From Hyphomonadaceae bacterium (GTDB lineage Bacteria > Pseudomonadota > Alphaproteobacteria > Caulobacterales > Hyphomonadaceae): a stretch of 64,000 nucleotides of DNA. The first letter of the stretch is position 1. Every line of letters begins with the position of its first letter. The stretch spans positions 62,001 through 126,000 of the forward strand of contig JALHLU010000003.1 in the NCBI GenBank assembly GCA_022844345.1. The letters are read 5' to 3'. The translations under genes were made by a program, and so were the position numbers. The notes under the pieces were generated by a model, which was given only the letters and a program-made list of their open reading frames with translations, was not told the origin of the DNA and did no database searches. This document shows, in pieces, positions 1 to 8,730 of the stretch.

Positions 1-1
1 G

Positions 2-2317
2 TTCGGCTCACCGGTGTCGGCGTCGGTGTTCTCTGACTTCACGCCTTCCAGCTGCGCTGCAGTTGGCGGTTTCTACGTGAACAGCTTCACCTGCAGCTAC
101 AATTACATTCCGTACTACAATCTGGTCGAAGAGCAGGACACCTACCGGGTGTTCGCGCAGATCAATACGGCGGTGACGGACGATATCAACTTTCACACTG
201 ACCTGTCTTTCAGCGAGGTCAGCGTTCCGCAGGTATTCGGGTCGCCCTCGCAGCCGGTCGTGCGTGGCCCAGCTAGGGCGGCAGGCCTGCAAAACCAGTT
301 CTATGTGCCGCGAACGAACCCATACTTTGCAGAATTCGCCACGCGCAGCGGCCTTGCGGCTTCGCCTGCTTTTGCAGCAGTACAGGGCGTTACGCCGATC
401 ACCTTCCGTCCGCTTGCCCACGGTGGGAATCCAGTGCTGGGTGAAGGCAACGGCTTTGGCGTTCCCTCACGCATCAATAACCAGAACTGGCGTCTAATGA
501 GCCAACTGGATGGCCGCATCGGCGAGTGGGGCGGAATTTTCGAGGACGTGAATTTCAGCCTCAGCAGCACCTTCAACCAACAGAACTTCGAGGGTGACGC
601 GTCGGATATTCTCGGGTTCCGGTTCCAGGAAGCCCTGAACGGCTTTGGTGGACCGAACTGCAACGCGCCGGATCTTGATCCCCTGAAGTTCGGCACCCAG
701 AACGCCGCAGCTGCTGGCACCAATGGATGCCTCTTCTGGAACCCGTTTGCTTCGGCTTTCCCCAATCAGCCTGAGCGCGGCCTCGCAAACCCGAGCTATG
801 TCGCGGGTGCAGACAATCCTGCTGAGCTCTATCGCTGGTTCAGCGATCCCCGCAAAACCGAGTTCCAGATCCAGAGCCTTGATATCGACGCCGTGTTCAG
901 CGGCGCGACCGGCATACAACTGCCTGGTGGTGAGATCGCCTGGGGCCTGGGCGTCAACTGGCGCCAGGTCGAGTTCTTCGAGACGGTGCGCAGCGACTTC
1001 TACAACGGCGCAACACCGTGCATTCAGCCTCCGGGTTCGACGACCGGCGTCGATCCGGACGGCGCCGGCCCCCTGCCGGCCGCTCCATTCCCACAAGTCC
1101 CTCTGCCCACCAGCAACCCACTCCACACGGGATGCGCTGGCGGTGAAGGCCCGTTCCTCTTCTTCGACATCAACCCGCCTGATGCAGCCGACCGTCAGAA
1201 CCTGTCCTTCTTCGGCGAGTTGGCTTTGCCGGTGTTCGACAACCTGAACCTTCAGGCTGCGGTACGCCGGGAAGACTACTCCGGCGGGCTCGGAGCCACT
1301 GTTTATAAGGTTTCAGGCAAGTGGGACGTATTCGGGCCGCTGTCGGTCCGTGGTTCGTATGGAACCAACTACCAGACCCCGCCGATCGACCTGGTACCCG
1401 GGCAGGTCGAAAACCTCGTGCGGAGCTATGATCGCGCAAATCGCAACTGGAAGGCCTTCCAGTTGACGACGCTTGACGGCGTGAAAGCCGAAACAGCGAC
1501 CGCCTGGAACGCCGGTTTCATCATCCAGATGGATGGCTTTGGCGAAGGACACGATTTCCAGTTCATAGTTGATTACTTCGACATCGAAACGGAAGACGAA
1601 ATCGACGAGTTGGCTACCCATAACCAAATCCTGAACGCGGCAACGCTCGCCACAACGGTCAATGGCTTCAACCTGATGAATTGCGCCAGCCCGTTCATCA
1701 GCCGGATTTCATTTAGCGAAACGGCGACCGCTCCTGGCGGGGTCTGCACGCAGGGGCTGACGACTGCCGACGATTTCTCGGTTATTCGGTCGCTCTATGG
1801 CAATGCATTCGGGCAAACAACCAACGGAATCGACATACAGGCGAGTTACTCGTTGCCCCTGGGGCCTGGAGACCTCAGTCTGAATTTGACAGCAACTCAA
1901 GTGCTCGAGCAAACAACATCTGCCCGGTCGATTGATGGCATTCAGGTGTCCGCACTGGACGACAGGGTCGGCAACCTCAACTTCTCGACTGTTGGTGTTC
2001 CCGTTCCTGAGTTCCGCGTGAACGCTTTCACGACCTATCGACTTGACCGCCACACGGCCCGCTTCGCTGTGAACTACATCAGCGCGGTCACAGATGAACG
2101 GGGGGGCACGCAGTACGGGGAAAACGGTGAAGACTGGATCACCGCAGACTTCAACTACCTGTTCGATGTGACTGACACGCTGCGGCTCACTTTCTCGGTC
2201 GCAAACATCTTAGACCGCGACCCGCCACCCGCACAGGTCGAACTGGGCTACGATCCGCGTGCCGGCGGCAACGCGCTGGGGCGTACCTTCGAAATCGGCG
2301 TCAAGCAGACCTTCTAG
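2..2317 (+). CDS. TonB-dependent outer-membrane receptor, 3' part (5' end outside window)
   Basis: The reading frame is open from the first bases of the window, so the N-terminal plug and TonB box are missing; 771 codons remain. The product has the alternating, aromatic-rich strands of a TonB-dependent receptor barrel. It closes with a typical C-terminal segment (about 40 residues from the end: asparagine-leucine-aspartate turn, then a last strand FEIGVKQTF with terminal Phe for BAM recognition). Several Cys pairs flank long insertions, which suggests disulfide-tied extracellular loops as in many Caulobacter-type receptors. The family imports siderophores, glycans or other large ligands. The substrate cannot be told from this fragment. 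A strong terminator follows 26 bases after the stop, so it ends its transcription unit. Confidence 0.9.
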   Translation, partial: FGSPVSASVFSDFTPSSCAAVGGFYVNSFTCSYNYIPYYNLVEEQDTYRVFAQINTAVTDDINFHTDLSFSEVSVPQVFGSPSQPVVRGPARAAGLQNQFYVPRTNPYFAEFATRSGLAASPAFAAVQGVTPITFRPLAHGGNPVLGEGNGFGVPSRINNQNWRLMSQLDGRIGEWGGIFEDVNFSLSSTFNQQNFEGDASDILGFRFQEALNGFGGPNCNAPDLDPLKFGTQNAAAAGTNGCLFWNPFASAFPNQPERGLANPSYVAGADNPAELYRWFSDPRKTEFQIQSLDIDAVFSGATGIQLPGGEIAWGLGVNWRQVEFFETVRSDFYNGATPCIQPPGSTTGVDPDGAGPLPAAPFPQVPLPTSNPLHTGCAGGEGPFLFFDINPPDAADRQNLSFFGELALPVFDNLNLQAAVRREDYSGGLGATVYKVSGKWDVFGPLSVRGSYGTNYQTPPIDLVPGQVENLVRSYDRANRNWKAFQLTTLDGVKAETATAWNAGFIIQMDGFGEGHDFQFIVDYFDIETEDEIDELATHNQILNAATLATTVNGFNLMNCASPFISRISFSETATAPGGVCTQGLTTADDFSVIRSLYGNAFGQTTNGIDIQASYSLPLGPGDLSLNLTATQVLEQTTSARSIDGIQVSALDDRVGNLNFSTVGVPVPEFRVNAFTTYRLDRHTARFAVNYISAVTDERGGTQYGENGEDWITADFNYLFDVTDTLRLTFSVANILDRDPPPAQVELGYDPRAGGNALGRTFEIGVKQTF

Positions 2318-2343
2318 GGTCCAACGCAGGATCGATTTACGGG

Positions 2344-2369
2344 AACAGGCGGCTTCGGCCGCCTGTTTT
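2344..2369 (+). terminator. Rho-independent terminator after the TonB receptor
   Basis: A perfect 10-bp stem (AACAGGCGGC / GCCGCCTGTT) closed by a TTCG tetraloop and followed by TTT. It lies 26 bases after the receptor stop codon. Confidence 0.88.
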
Positions 2370-2420
2370 CGTTTGTGGCCTGGTCAGTGAGTTGCCTGGC
2401 GATCCATGGGCCCCATCAAC

Positions 2421-2436
2421 CCGGAACACATTCCGG
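2421..2436. promoter_or_regulatory. Short palindrome upstream of the redoxin lipoprotein gene
   Basis: CCGGAA-CACA-TTCCGG is a perfect 6-bp inverted repeat with a 4-base spacer, 116 bases before the start codon of the downstream gene. It could be an operator or a small hairpin. No regulator is assigned. Confidence 0.25.
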
Positions 2437-2551
2437 TGCGGCGCGGCTACAGACGTTTGACGCTGTCTAGGCCATGGCCGATACTAAACCTGCAATATCC
2501 TGCCCCTCTCGGTCAGGATCAAACGAATCAACAAGACAAGGAGCACCCCCC

Positions 2552-3400
2552 ATGCTCACCCGCCTGATGATCGCCGCCTCAGCCTGCGTGCTGGCAGCAG
2601 CCTGCTCGAACGAGACGCCCGCCCCCGCAATGGGGGCGGATACGGCCAGCGCCACGACGCCGGCGGCCGCAGTCGACGCACCAGCGCCCGCCACTGCAAC
2701 AGCGAGTGCAGAAGCCGCGCTTCCCGCCGCCACGCCCGCGTCCGCGCCGATGCCTGCCGAAATGGATCACTCTGCTGCGCCCACGCCAGTTGCCCCGCCC
2801 GCCGCCGCCTCCGCAGCGAAGGCGCCTGCAACGGTGCCCTACAAATCGAATGCGGCGGTGACCAACTATTCGCTGCCGATCGCGAAGATCGCGAACTTCA
2901 AGCTCAAGGACCAGAACGGCAAGACGCACGAACTGTACAAGATCACCGATGCGAAGGTCATTGTACTGACCATGCACACCAAGGGTTGCCCGATCGGCCA
3001 GCAACTGATGCCCGACTTCAACCAGCTGCACGCGAAATATGAGCCGCTGGGCGTCCGCTTCCTCATGATGAATTCGAATACCTACGACACGCCTGAAATG
3101 ATCGCCGAGGAAGCCACCGATTTCGGCGTGAAAATCCCGATCCTGAAGGACCCGGATCAGTCTGTTGGCGAACCGCTGGGGGTCGAGCGGTCGACCGAGT
3201 CGCTGGTCATCGAACCGGGTACGTGGCGAATTCTCTACCAGGGTCCGATCAACGACCGGGTCACTTATGGCCGCGCGCGCGCCAAGGCTGAGGTGCACTA
3301 CGCCTCCGCCGTACTGGATGCGATGCTCGCAGGACAGGCCGTACAGTCTTCCTACGTCGCGCCGGAAGGCTGCATCCTGACCTTCGACAAGCGATCGTAG
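2552..3400 (+). CDS. Redoxin (AhpC/TSA-like) domain lipoprotein
   Basis: A 282-residue protein. I use the ATG at 2552, although the frame is open upstream, because an AAGGAG ribosome site precedes it and the product then begins with a lipoprotein signal (LAAAC lipobox, Cys about residue 17). An Ala/Pro-rich linker of about 70 residues leads to a thioredoxin-fold domain from about residue 110. This contains a CPIG motif in place of CxxC, followed by the PDFNQLHAKY helix and the YDTPEMIAEE segment seen in peroxiredoxin-like redoxins. A single conserved Cys suggests peroxidase-like or copper-related rather than disulfide oxidoreductase chemistry. A second Cys lies near the C-terminus. Predicted to be anchored in the periplasm. 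Substrate unknown. Confidence 0.8.
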   Translation: MLTRLMIAASACVLAAACSNETPAPAMGADTASATTPAAAVDAPAPATATASAEAALPAATPASAPMPAEMDHSAAPTPVAPPAAASAAKAPATVPYKSNAAVTNYSLPIAKIANFKLKDQNGKTHELYKITDAKVIVLTMHTKGCPIGQQLMPDFNQLHAKYEPLGVRFLMMNSNTYDTPEMIAEEATDFGVKIPILKDPDQSVGEPLGVERSTESLVIEPGTWRILYQGPINDRVTYGRARAKAEVHYASAVLDAMLAGQAVQSSYVAPEGCILTFDKRS

Positions 3401-3532
3401 GCGCCGGGCGACACTCTGAGCACAACCTGGGGTTGTCCCCGATACATTCGGCGGGCCTGATCCGGCGCCATTGAGCCTGGCCGGATCGGGAGCACGCATA
3501 GCGCGTGCGCGACCGGAACAGGCGCGCTGTGC

Positions 3533-4615
3533 ATGAACCGACGACGGCTTGTCCCCCGGCTTTCGGCTATCGCCCTCATTGCGATGGCGTGTCTTGGCGC
3601 GTGGTGGCTCACCGACCAGCACGCCTACGTCTCGACCTCGGATGCGCGCGTGAGGGCGCACATGGTTGCGGTTTCATCCGACCTTGCGGGCCGTATCGTG
3701 AGCCTCCCGGTCCGGCCGGGCGATCGCATTGCGCGCGGCGATGTGCTGGCGGAGCTGGATGAGCGGCGCGCAAAGCTGGCGCTTGCAGGGGCCAGCCTTG
3801 ACCTCAAGGCGCTGGAGATCGCCATCAGGCGCCTTCGGCTCGAGGCGGAGGTCGAGCGCGCGCGTGGCGGCAGCCGCATCGACGCGGCGCTTTCCGGGCT
3901 CGATGGAGCGCGGGCGGACATTGCAGCGGCGCGCGCCTCGCTAACAGCAGCGCAAGCCGATCATGCCCGCAAGCGGGCGCTGCATGCCTCAGGCCTGATT
4001 GCGGATGCGGCCATGGATCGCGCCGCCGAAGCGCTGGAGTTGGCGCAGCAGGGCGCGGTACGCTCGCTGACACTGAAGGCAAGCCGTGAAGCAGGCCTCG
4101 CCGAGGCCCGCGCGGAGGCCGCAGGGGCCGCGCTGGCGGAGCAGGACGCCGAGCGGCTGGGGATGGAATCCGCAGCGCTGCGCCAACGGATCGCTGCCCT
4201 GAAGCTGGACCTTGAGCGCCATGCCATCGTCAGCCCGATCGACGGCGTGGTGGACGAGGTATTCGCCGATGCGGGGGAGCATATCCAGGCCGGTGCGCGG
4301 ATCGCCCTTGCGCACGCCACGGCCGGGCTCTGGATCGAGGCCAACATCAAGGAGACAGACATCGGCCGCGTGACCATCGGGGCGTATGTGGAGATAAGGC
4401 TGGATGCAGCAAGGCGCGTCTGCTCGGGCGAAGTGGAGCGGATCGGCGCGGCTACGACATCCGAGTTCGCTCTGGTCGCAAACGCCAATCCCGCCGGCGT
4501 GTTCACAAAGGTGACGCAGCGCGTTCCCGTGCGAGTCCGCATTGGCCGGGATTGCGAACATGTCCGCCCCGGCGCGATGGCAAATCTACGCATACGGGCA
4601 GCCGAAGGTGGGTGA
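3533..4615 (+). CDS. HlyD/EmrA-family membrane fusion protein
   Basis: A 360-residue periplasmic adaptor. One N-terminal membrane segment (about residues 10-28) is followed by the first half of a biotinyl-lipoyl domain (SDLAGRIVSLPVRPGD), a long Ala/Arg-rich coiled coil (about 80-210), the second lipoyl half (IVSPIDGVVDEVF) and a beta-barrel region with IEANIKETDIGRV. This is the EmrA/VceA layout, which links an inner-membrane MFS pump to an outer-membrane channel. It overlaps the start of the EmrB-like transporter gene, so the two are translationally coupled. No TolC-type gene is nearby. Substrate unknown; the position beside the holdfast genes may be coincidental. Confidence 0.88.
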   Translation: MNRRRLVPRLSAIALIAMACLGAWWLTDQHAYVSTSDARVRAHMVAVSSDLAGRIVSLPVRPGDRIARGDVLAELDERRAKLALAGASLDLKALEIAIRRLRLEAEVERARGGSRIDAALSGLDGARADIAAARASLTAAQADHARKRALHASGLIADAAMDRAAEALELAQQGAVRSLTLKASREAGLAEARAEAAGAALAEQDAERLGMESAALRQRIAALKLDLERHAIVSPIDGVVDEVFADAGEHIQAGARIALAHATAGLWIEANIKETDIGRVTIGAYVEIRLDAARRVCSGEVERIGAATTSEFALVANANPAGVFTKVTQRVPVRVRIGRDCEHVRPGAMANLRIRAAEGG

Positions 4616-6137
4616 GCCGGCCGCTGCGCGCTGGAGCATGATCGGCGTTCTCGCGCTTGGCTCCATCGCGTGCATGACCACAGCCACCACCGTCAATGTC
4701 GCGCTGCCATCGATCTCCGGCGCGTTCGGCCTGGGACAGGAAGAGGCGCAATGGCTGTCGACGGCCTTCCTCGCCTCATCGACGGGATTCATGCTGCTGA
4801 GCGGATGGGCCGTGATCGCCGTTGGCATGCGCGTGGCGTTCGGCGCAGCCATGCTGGTCTTCATCGCCGGCGGACTGTGCGGCGCGGGCGCGCAGGACCC
4901 GGCCATGCTGATTACTGGTCGCGTGATGCAGGGCGCGGGGGCGGGCCTTATCCAGCCGATGGCCGTGCTTGTTATCTTCACGCGCTTTCCCGAGGGTGCG
5001 CGGGGGCTGGCGCTTGGCGTCTATTCACTGTGCGTGATCGTGTCGCCGGCATTTGGCCCAGCCGTCGGCGGCGTGCTGATCGACGCATTCGACTGGCGCA
5101 TCGTCTTTGTGGCGACTGCGCCGCTGGCGCTGGCGGCGATCCCGCTGGCGGTGTCGATCCTTCCTCCGCGCGCGCCGGGCGCAGGGCGCGCGAAAGCGGA
5201 CTGGATCGGGGTCGCGCTGGTCATCGGGGCGATTGCGCTCGCGATACAGGGGCTGGCGCATGGGCGGCGCGAGGGATGGGACGATGCTGGGACGACAGCG
5301 CGGCTGTGGCTGGCGCTGGGGCTTGCGGTGGCGTTCGTTGGCTGGGAGGTGCGGCATCCTGCGCCGGCGCTGGACCCACGGCTTTTCAGGCGGCCGGGGT
5401 TTTTCCTGGCAGGGCTAACCATCTTCGCAAGCGGGGCGGCGATCTATGCCTCGACGTTCCTTGCGCCGCTGTTTGTGCAGGCGGTACAGCATTATTCGCC
5501 GACGGCGGCGGGCGAGGCGCTGGTTCCAGCCGGGATTGCGATGGCGGTGTGCTTTCCGCTGGCCGGGCGGTTGAGCGACCATGCCGATGCGCGCCTGTTG
5601 CTGTGCGCGGGGCTCGCGCTGTTCGGGGCTTCGATGCTGATGCTGGCGGAGGTGGCGGCGCAGACGGAGTTCGTGGCCGTGGCGACCGCGCTGGCGCTGG
5701 GGCGGGCGGGGATCGGGCTCACCATGCCGCCGGCCAACGCGCTGGCGATGCGGCAGGCGGCCGGGCTTCTGGCTCAGGCGGCGCCGGCGGCGACCTTCCT
5801 CAGCCAGACCGGCGGCGCACTTGGCGTGGCGCTGGCGTCGGTGTTGCTGGAGGAGCGGGCGGCTTTTCACGCCGATGCGCTGGCGCCGCTGCTCAACGAA
5901 GCCAATGCGCAGCTGCTTGATACGATCGGCACGCTGGCGGCGGCGCTTGAAGCGGGCGGGGTGCACCCCGGGATGGCGGAAGCGGCGGCGGCCAGACAGA
6001 TCGGCGCCTCGATGCGAGCAACCGCACAGCTGCTGGCGTTTCGCGACTGCTTCTTCACACTGGGCGCGGGATTCCTGGCGCTCGCGCCGGTCGCGATCCT
6101 GCTGCCGGGCCGGCCTCGCGCGGCGCAGATCGGTTGA
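4560..6137 (+). CDS. DHA2/EmrB-family MFS efflux transporter
   Basis: About 525 residues with some 14 hydrophobic segments, the size and pattern of DHA2 drug:H+ antiporters. Visible family motifs are the RVMQGAGAG segment of TM4 and the GPAVGGVL antiporter motif C of TM5 followed by FDWR. The start is uncertain. I use ATG 4560; GTG 4608 and ATG 4638 would also leave TM1 intact, and a TTG at 4542 is possible. All but ATG 4638 overlap or touch the end of the EmrA-like gene, with which it forms a two-gene operon. Expected to export small amphipathic compounds across the inner membrane. Confidence 0.88.
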   Translation: MSAPARWQIYAYGQPKVGEPAAARWSMIGVLALGSIACMTTATTVNVALPSISGAFGLGQEEAQWLSTAFLASSTGFMLLSGWAVIAVGMRVAFGAAMLVFIAGGLCGAGAQDPAMLITGRVMQGAGAGLIQPMAVLVIFTRFPEGARGLALGVYSLCVIVSPAFGPAVGGVLIDAFDWRIVFVATAPLALAAIPLAVSILPPRAPGAGRAKADWIGVALVIGAIALAIQGLAHGRREGWDDAGTTARLWLALGLAVAFVGWEVRHPAPALDPRLFRRPGFFLAGLTIFASGAAIYASTFLAPLFVQAVQHYSPTAAGEALVPAGIAMAVCFPLAGRLSDHADARLLLCAGLALFGASMLMLAEVAAQTEFVAVATALALGRAGIGLTMPPANALAMRQAAGLLAQAAPAATFLSQTGGALGVALASVLLEERAAFHADALAPLLNEANAQLLDTIGTLAAALEAGGVHPGMAEAAAARQIGASMRATAQLLAFRDCFFTLGAGFLALAPVAILLPGRPRAAQIG

Positions 6138-6226
6138 ATTTGATCGATTGGCTGAAGCCGGTCTTGACCCTGATCCGGTAGGTTTCCGGGATCGACAGGG
6201 ACCAACTGAACCCGCCCGGACCGTTT

Positions 6227-7747
6227 ATGCGCGCAGAACGTCTCGCCTGGATGGACAAGCCAGTCGCCGCCGTCACCGGCCGGCGGGAGAGCGATCGCGC
6301 GGCGTCCCTTCCTGGACAACTGACCCGCCGGCGCAGGCTACTGCATCGCGCGGGCGTGCGCGCGGCGGCGCGCGTGCTGGATCTTCTGGGCGCCATTCTC
6401 GTCACGATCGGCCTGTGCATTGGCGCGGGCGTGGACGTCTGGGCGAGCCCGCTTGGCGCAGCCCTACCCTTCGTCGCAATGCCGCTCTCTGGCATGGCTG
6501 GGGTCTGGCTCGTGGGCGGATACCGCTTCCGCTATGCCGAACCGGTGCACACGCACCTCGTGCGCGTGATCGCAGGAGCGACGGCGGGCCCCGCGCTCGT
6601 CACGCTGCTCGCGACATGGAATGGTCCGGCCCATTCGGCGCTGCTGTGGAACCTGTGCGCGGCAAACGCGCTGACGCTGTTTGCCCTGCACGCCAACTAT
6701 CTCGGCTTCGTACGGGCCGCGACCCGCAAGGGCCTCCTGTCGGACAATGTCGTCATCGTCGGCGCAACGCGCGCGGCGGCGCAGATCATTTCGCGCAATG
6801 TGCGCGAGCGCGAACTGAACATCCTGGGCTATTTCGACGACCGCACGGTTCGCACGGCCGCGACCATGATGGGCGATGCGCCTCACCTTGGCGGCGTCGA
6901 CGACCTGCTTGCCTGGGACGGTCTGCCCGAGGTCGACCGGATCGTGATCACGGTTACGTCGACCGCCCAGGCGCGGGTGCGCGAACTGATCGATCGTATC
7001 CGCAACCTGCCGCAGGAAATCATTCTCGTTCTGGACCTGGACGGATTCAACCCCGAACAGACCTCCCTTGCCCGGGTGGTCGACGCGCCGGCCGCCTATG
7101 TTTCCGGAGCGCCGCGAGACATCCGCCGCGCGGCGATCAAGCGGATGTTCGATTTTGTTGTTGCTTCGGCATCGCTGGTTCTACTGGCCATGCCGATGGC
7201 AATCATCGCACTGCTGATCAAATTCGACAGCAAAGGGCCCGTGCTGTTCCGCCAGAAGCGTCACGGCTTCAACAACGAGATCATCTGCGTCTGGAAATTC
7301 CGTAGCATGCGGCAGGAAGACGAGGCAGAGGCAAAGCGCGCAGAGGCCGGCATCATCCGCCAGACGGAAGCCAACGATCCGCGCGTCACCCGCATTGGGC
7401 GCTTCCTGCGCGCCAGCAGCCTCGACGAACTGCCGCAACTGGTGAACGTTCTGGCGGGCGAGATGTCCATCGTCGGGCCGCGCCCGCACGCTGTGGGCAT
7501 GACCGCAGGCTCGATCGAGGTCACGCGCACTGTCGGTGACTATGCCCACCGCCATCGCATGAAACCGGGCATGACCGGCTGGGCGCAGATCAATGGCTCG
7601 CGCGGGCCGTGCGATACGCCCGAGGAAGTCCGCGAGCGCGTGCGGCTGGACATGGAATATGTGCACCAAGCCTCTGTCTGGCTCGACGCGTACATCGTGC
7701 TGATGACTGTGCCGAGACTTCTGGGCGACGGAAAACGGCGACGCTGA
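6227..7747 (+). CDS. hfsE: Polyprenyl-phosphate sugar-1-phosphate transferase (HfsE-like)
   Basis: A 506-residue initiating glycosyltransferase. It has four hydrophobic segments (about 45-160), a Rossmann-like CoA-binding-3 domain (about 165-290), and a C-terminal bacterial sugar-transferase domain from about 300 with its own membrane helix. The catalytic-domain signatures are PVLFRQKRHG, WKFRSM, SSLDELPQL, GEMSIVGPRPH and KPGMTGWAQINGSRG. It transfers a sugar-1-phosphate to undecaprenyl phosphate and starts repeat-unit assembly. Its stop overlaps the start of the next gene (TGATG), and the neighbours match the Caulobacter holdfast set, so HfsE is the best name. By sequence alone it could equally be a general WcaJ/PssY-type enzyme. 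Confidence 0.82.
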   Translation: MRAERLAWMDKPVAAVTGRRESDRAASLPGQLTRRRRLLHRAGVRAAARVLDLLGAILVTIGLCIGAGVDVWASPLGAALPFVAMPLSGMAGVWLVGGYRFRYAEPVHTHLVRVIAGATAGPALVTLLATWNGPAHSALLWNLCAANALTLFALHANYLGFVRAATRKGLLSDNVVIVGATRAAAQIISRNVRERELNILGYFDDRTVRTAATMMGDAPHLGGVDDLLAWDGLPEVDRIVITVTSTAQARVRELIDRIRNLPQEIILVLDLDGFNPEQTSLARVVDAPAAYVSGAPRDIRRAAIKRMFDFVVASASLVLLAMPMAIIALLIKFDSKGPVLFRQKRHGFNNEIICVWKFRSMRQEDEAEAKRAEAGIIRQTEANDPRVTRIGRFLRASSLDELPQLVNVLAGEMSIVGPRPHAVGMTAGSIEVTRTVGDYAHRHRMKPGMTGWAQINGSRGPCDTPEEVRERVRLDMEYVHQASVWLDAYIVLMTVPRLLGDGKRRR

Positions 7748-8727
7748 TGCAGATACTCCCTGACACCTCCCCCACCCCAGATCCAGTCCCGGCTCAACCG
7801 GCCGAGCGGGCGCTGGACAATGTGTTCTGGCGCGGCGCCGCTCCGCGCCTGTCCATCTGCGTGCCAGCCTATCGGCACGACGTCTCGGAACTGATTGCGG
7901 CGCTGGCTGCGTGCGAGGACGCGGGACTTGCGGAAGTCATCGTTCATGATGACGGCACGGGCGACCACGCCATGCTGGCGCGCATGCAGCACGAGGCAAG
8001 CCGTCACCGGATTGCCGTTCGCCTGATTGCGGCAGACGCCAATCGCGGGAGGGCCGCCGCCCGCAACCGCGCCATCGCACATGCCCGCGCAGACTGGGTT
8101 CTGCTGCTGGACGCCGACATGCTGCCGGATGAGACCGATTTCCTCACGCGATATCTTGATGCGATGGATGCGACTGCGGCGCCCGCCGTGATCGTCGGCG
8201 GCTATTCGCTGCGCCATACCGGAAAGGACGCGCGCAAAGCGCTTCATCGCTGGCAAGCCGAAGCGTCCGAGTGTCTGCCCGCTGACCGCCGGCAGCAGTC
8301 GCCAGGGCGGTATGTCTTTTCATCCAACGTGGTAGCCCATCGCACGGTCGTCGACATGATTCCATTCGATGAGGCTTTCTCCGGGTGGGGCTGGGAAGAC
8401 ACTGACTGGGGCATCCGCGCCTCCAGATATTTTCCTGTCCGTCACATCGACAACACGGCGACACATCTCGGCCTCGATGCCGACGCCGTGCTGATGTCGA
8501 AATATGCCCGTTCCGGCGAAAACTTCGCGCGGCTTGTAAAGGCTCACCCCGACGAGGCGCGCAACATGCCTCTGTTCCGCATGGCGCACCGCTTGCGCGG
8601 CCTCCCCCTGCGGGGGACGGCGCGCAGCTTTGCCGGTTGGACAGCCAGGACGCGGCTTCTGCCGCTGGCCCTGCGCGGACGGGCCCTGAAGGCGTGGCGG
8701 GCGCTAGTCTATGCGGAGGCGTTGTAG
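7747..8727 (+). CDS. hfsG: Family 2 glycosyltransferase (HfsG-like)
   Basis: A 326-residue GT-A glycosyltransferase. The N-terminal LSICVPAYRH strand (about residue 36), VIVHDDGTGD, the RGRAAARNRAI helix and the LLLDADM metal-binding DxD motif (about residue 119) are all present. A GWGWEDTDW segment in the acceptor region is typical of GT2 chain-building enzymes. The start ATG at 7747 overlaps the hfsE stop, giving coupled translation. The deacetylase gene follows after three bases. In Caulobacter HfsG adds sugars to the holdfast repeat unit; I assign the name by gene order and family. The exact sugar is not readable from sequence. Confidence 0.78.
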   Translation: MQILPDTSPTPDPVPAQPAERALDNVFWRGAAPRLSICVPAYRHDVSELIAALAACEDAGLAEVIVHDDGTGDHAMLARMQHEASRHRIAVRLIAADANRGRAAARNRAIAHARADWVLLLDADMLPDETDFLTRYLDAMDATAAPAVIVGGYSLRHTGKDARKALHRWQAEASECLPADRRQQSPGRYVFSSNVVAHRTVVDMIPFDEAFSGWGWEDTDWGIRASRYFPVRHIDNTATHLGLDADAVLMSKYARSGENFARLVKAHPDEARNMPLFRMAHRLRGLPLRGTARSFAGWTARTRLLPLALRGRALKAWRALVYAEAL

Positions 8728-8730
8728 CCG

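Noticed and set aside
2579-3661. Minus-strand 360-codon frame opposite the redoxin gene
   Set aside because: The lipoprotein signal, ribosome site and redoxin motifs are on the plus strand; the antisense product has no recognisable feature.
5821-7305. Plus-strand open frame of 494 codons across the MFS/hfsE junction
   Set aside because: It is out of frame with both genuine proteins and highly Arg-rich; a shadow of GC-rich codon use.
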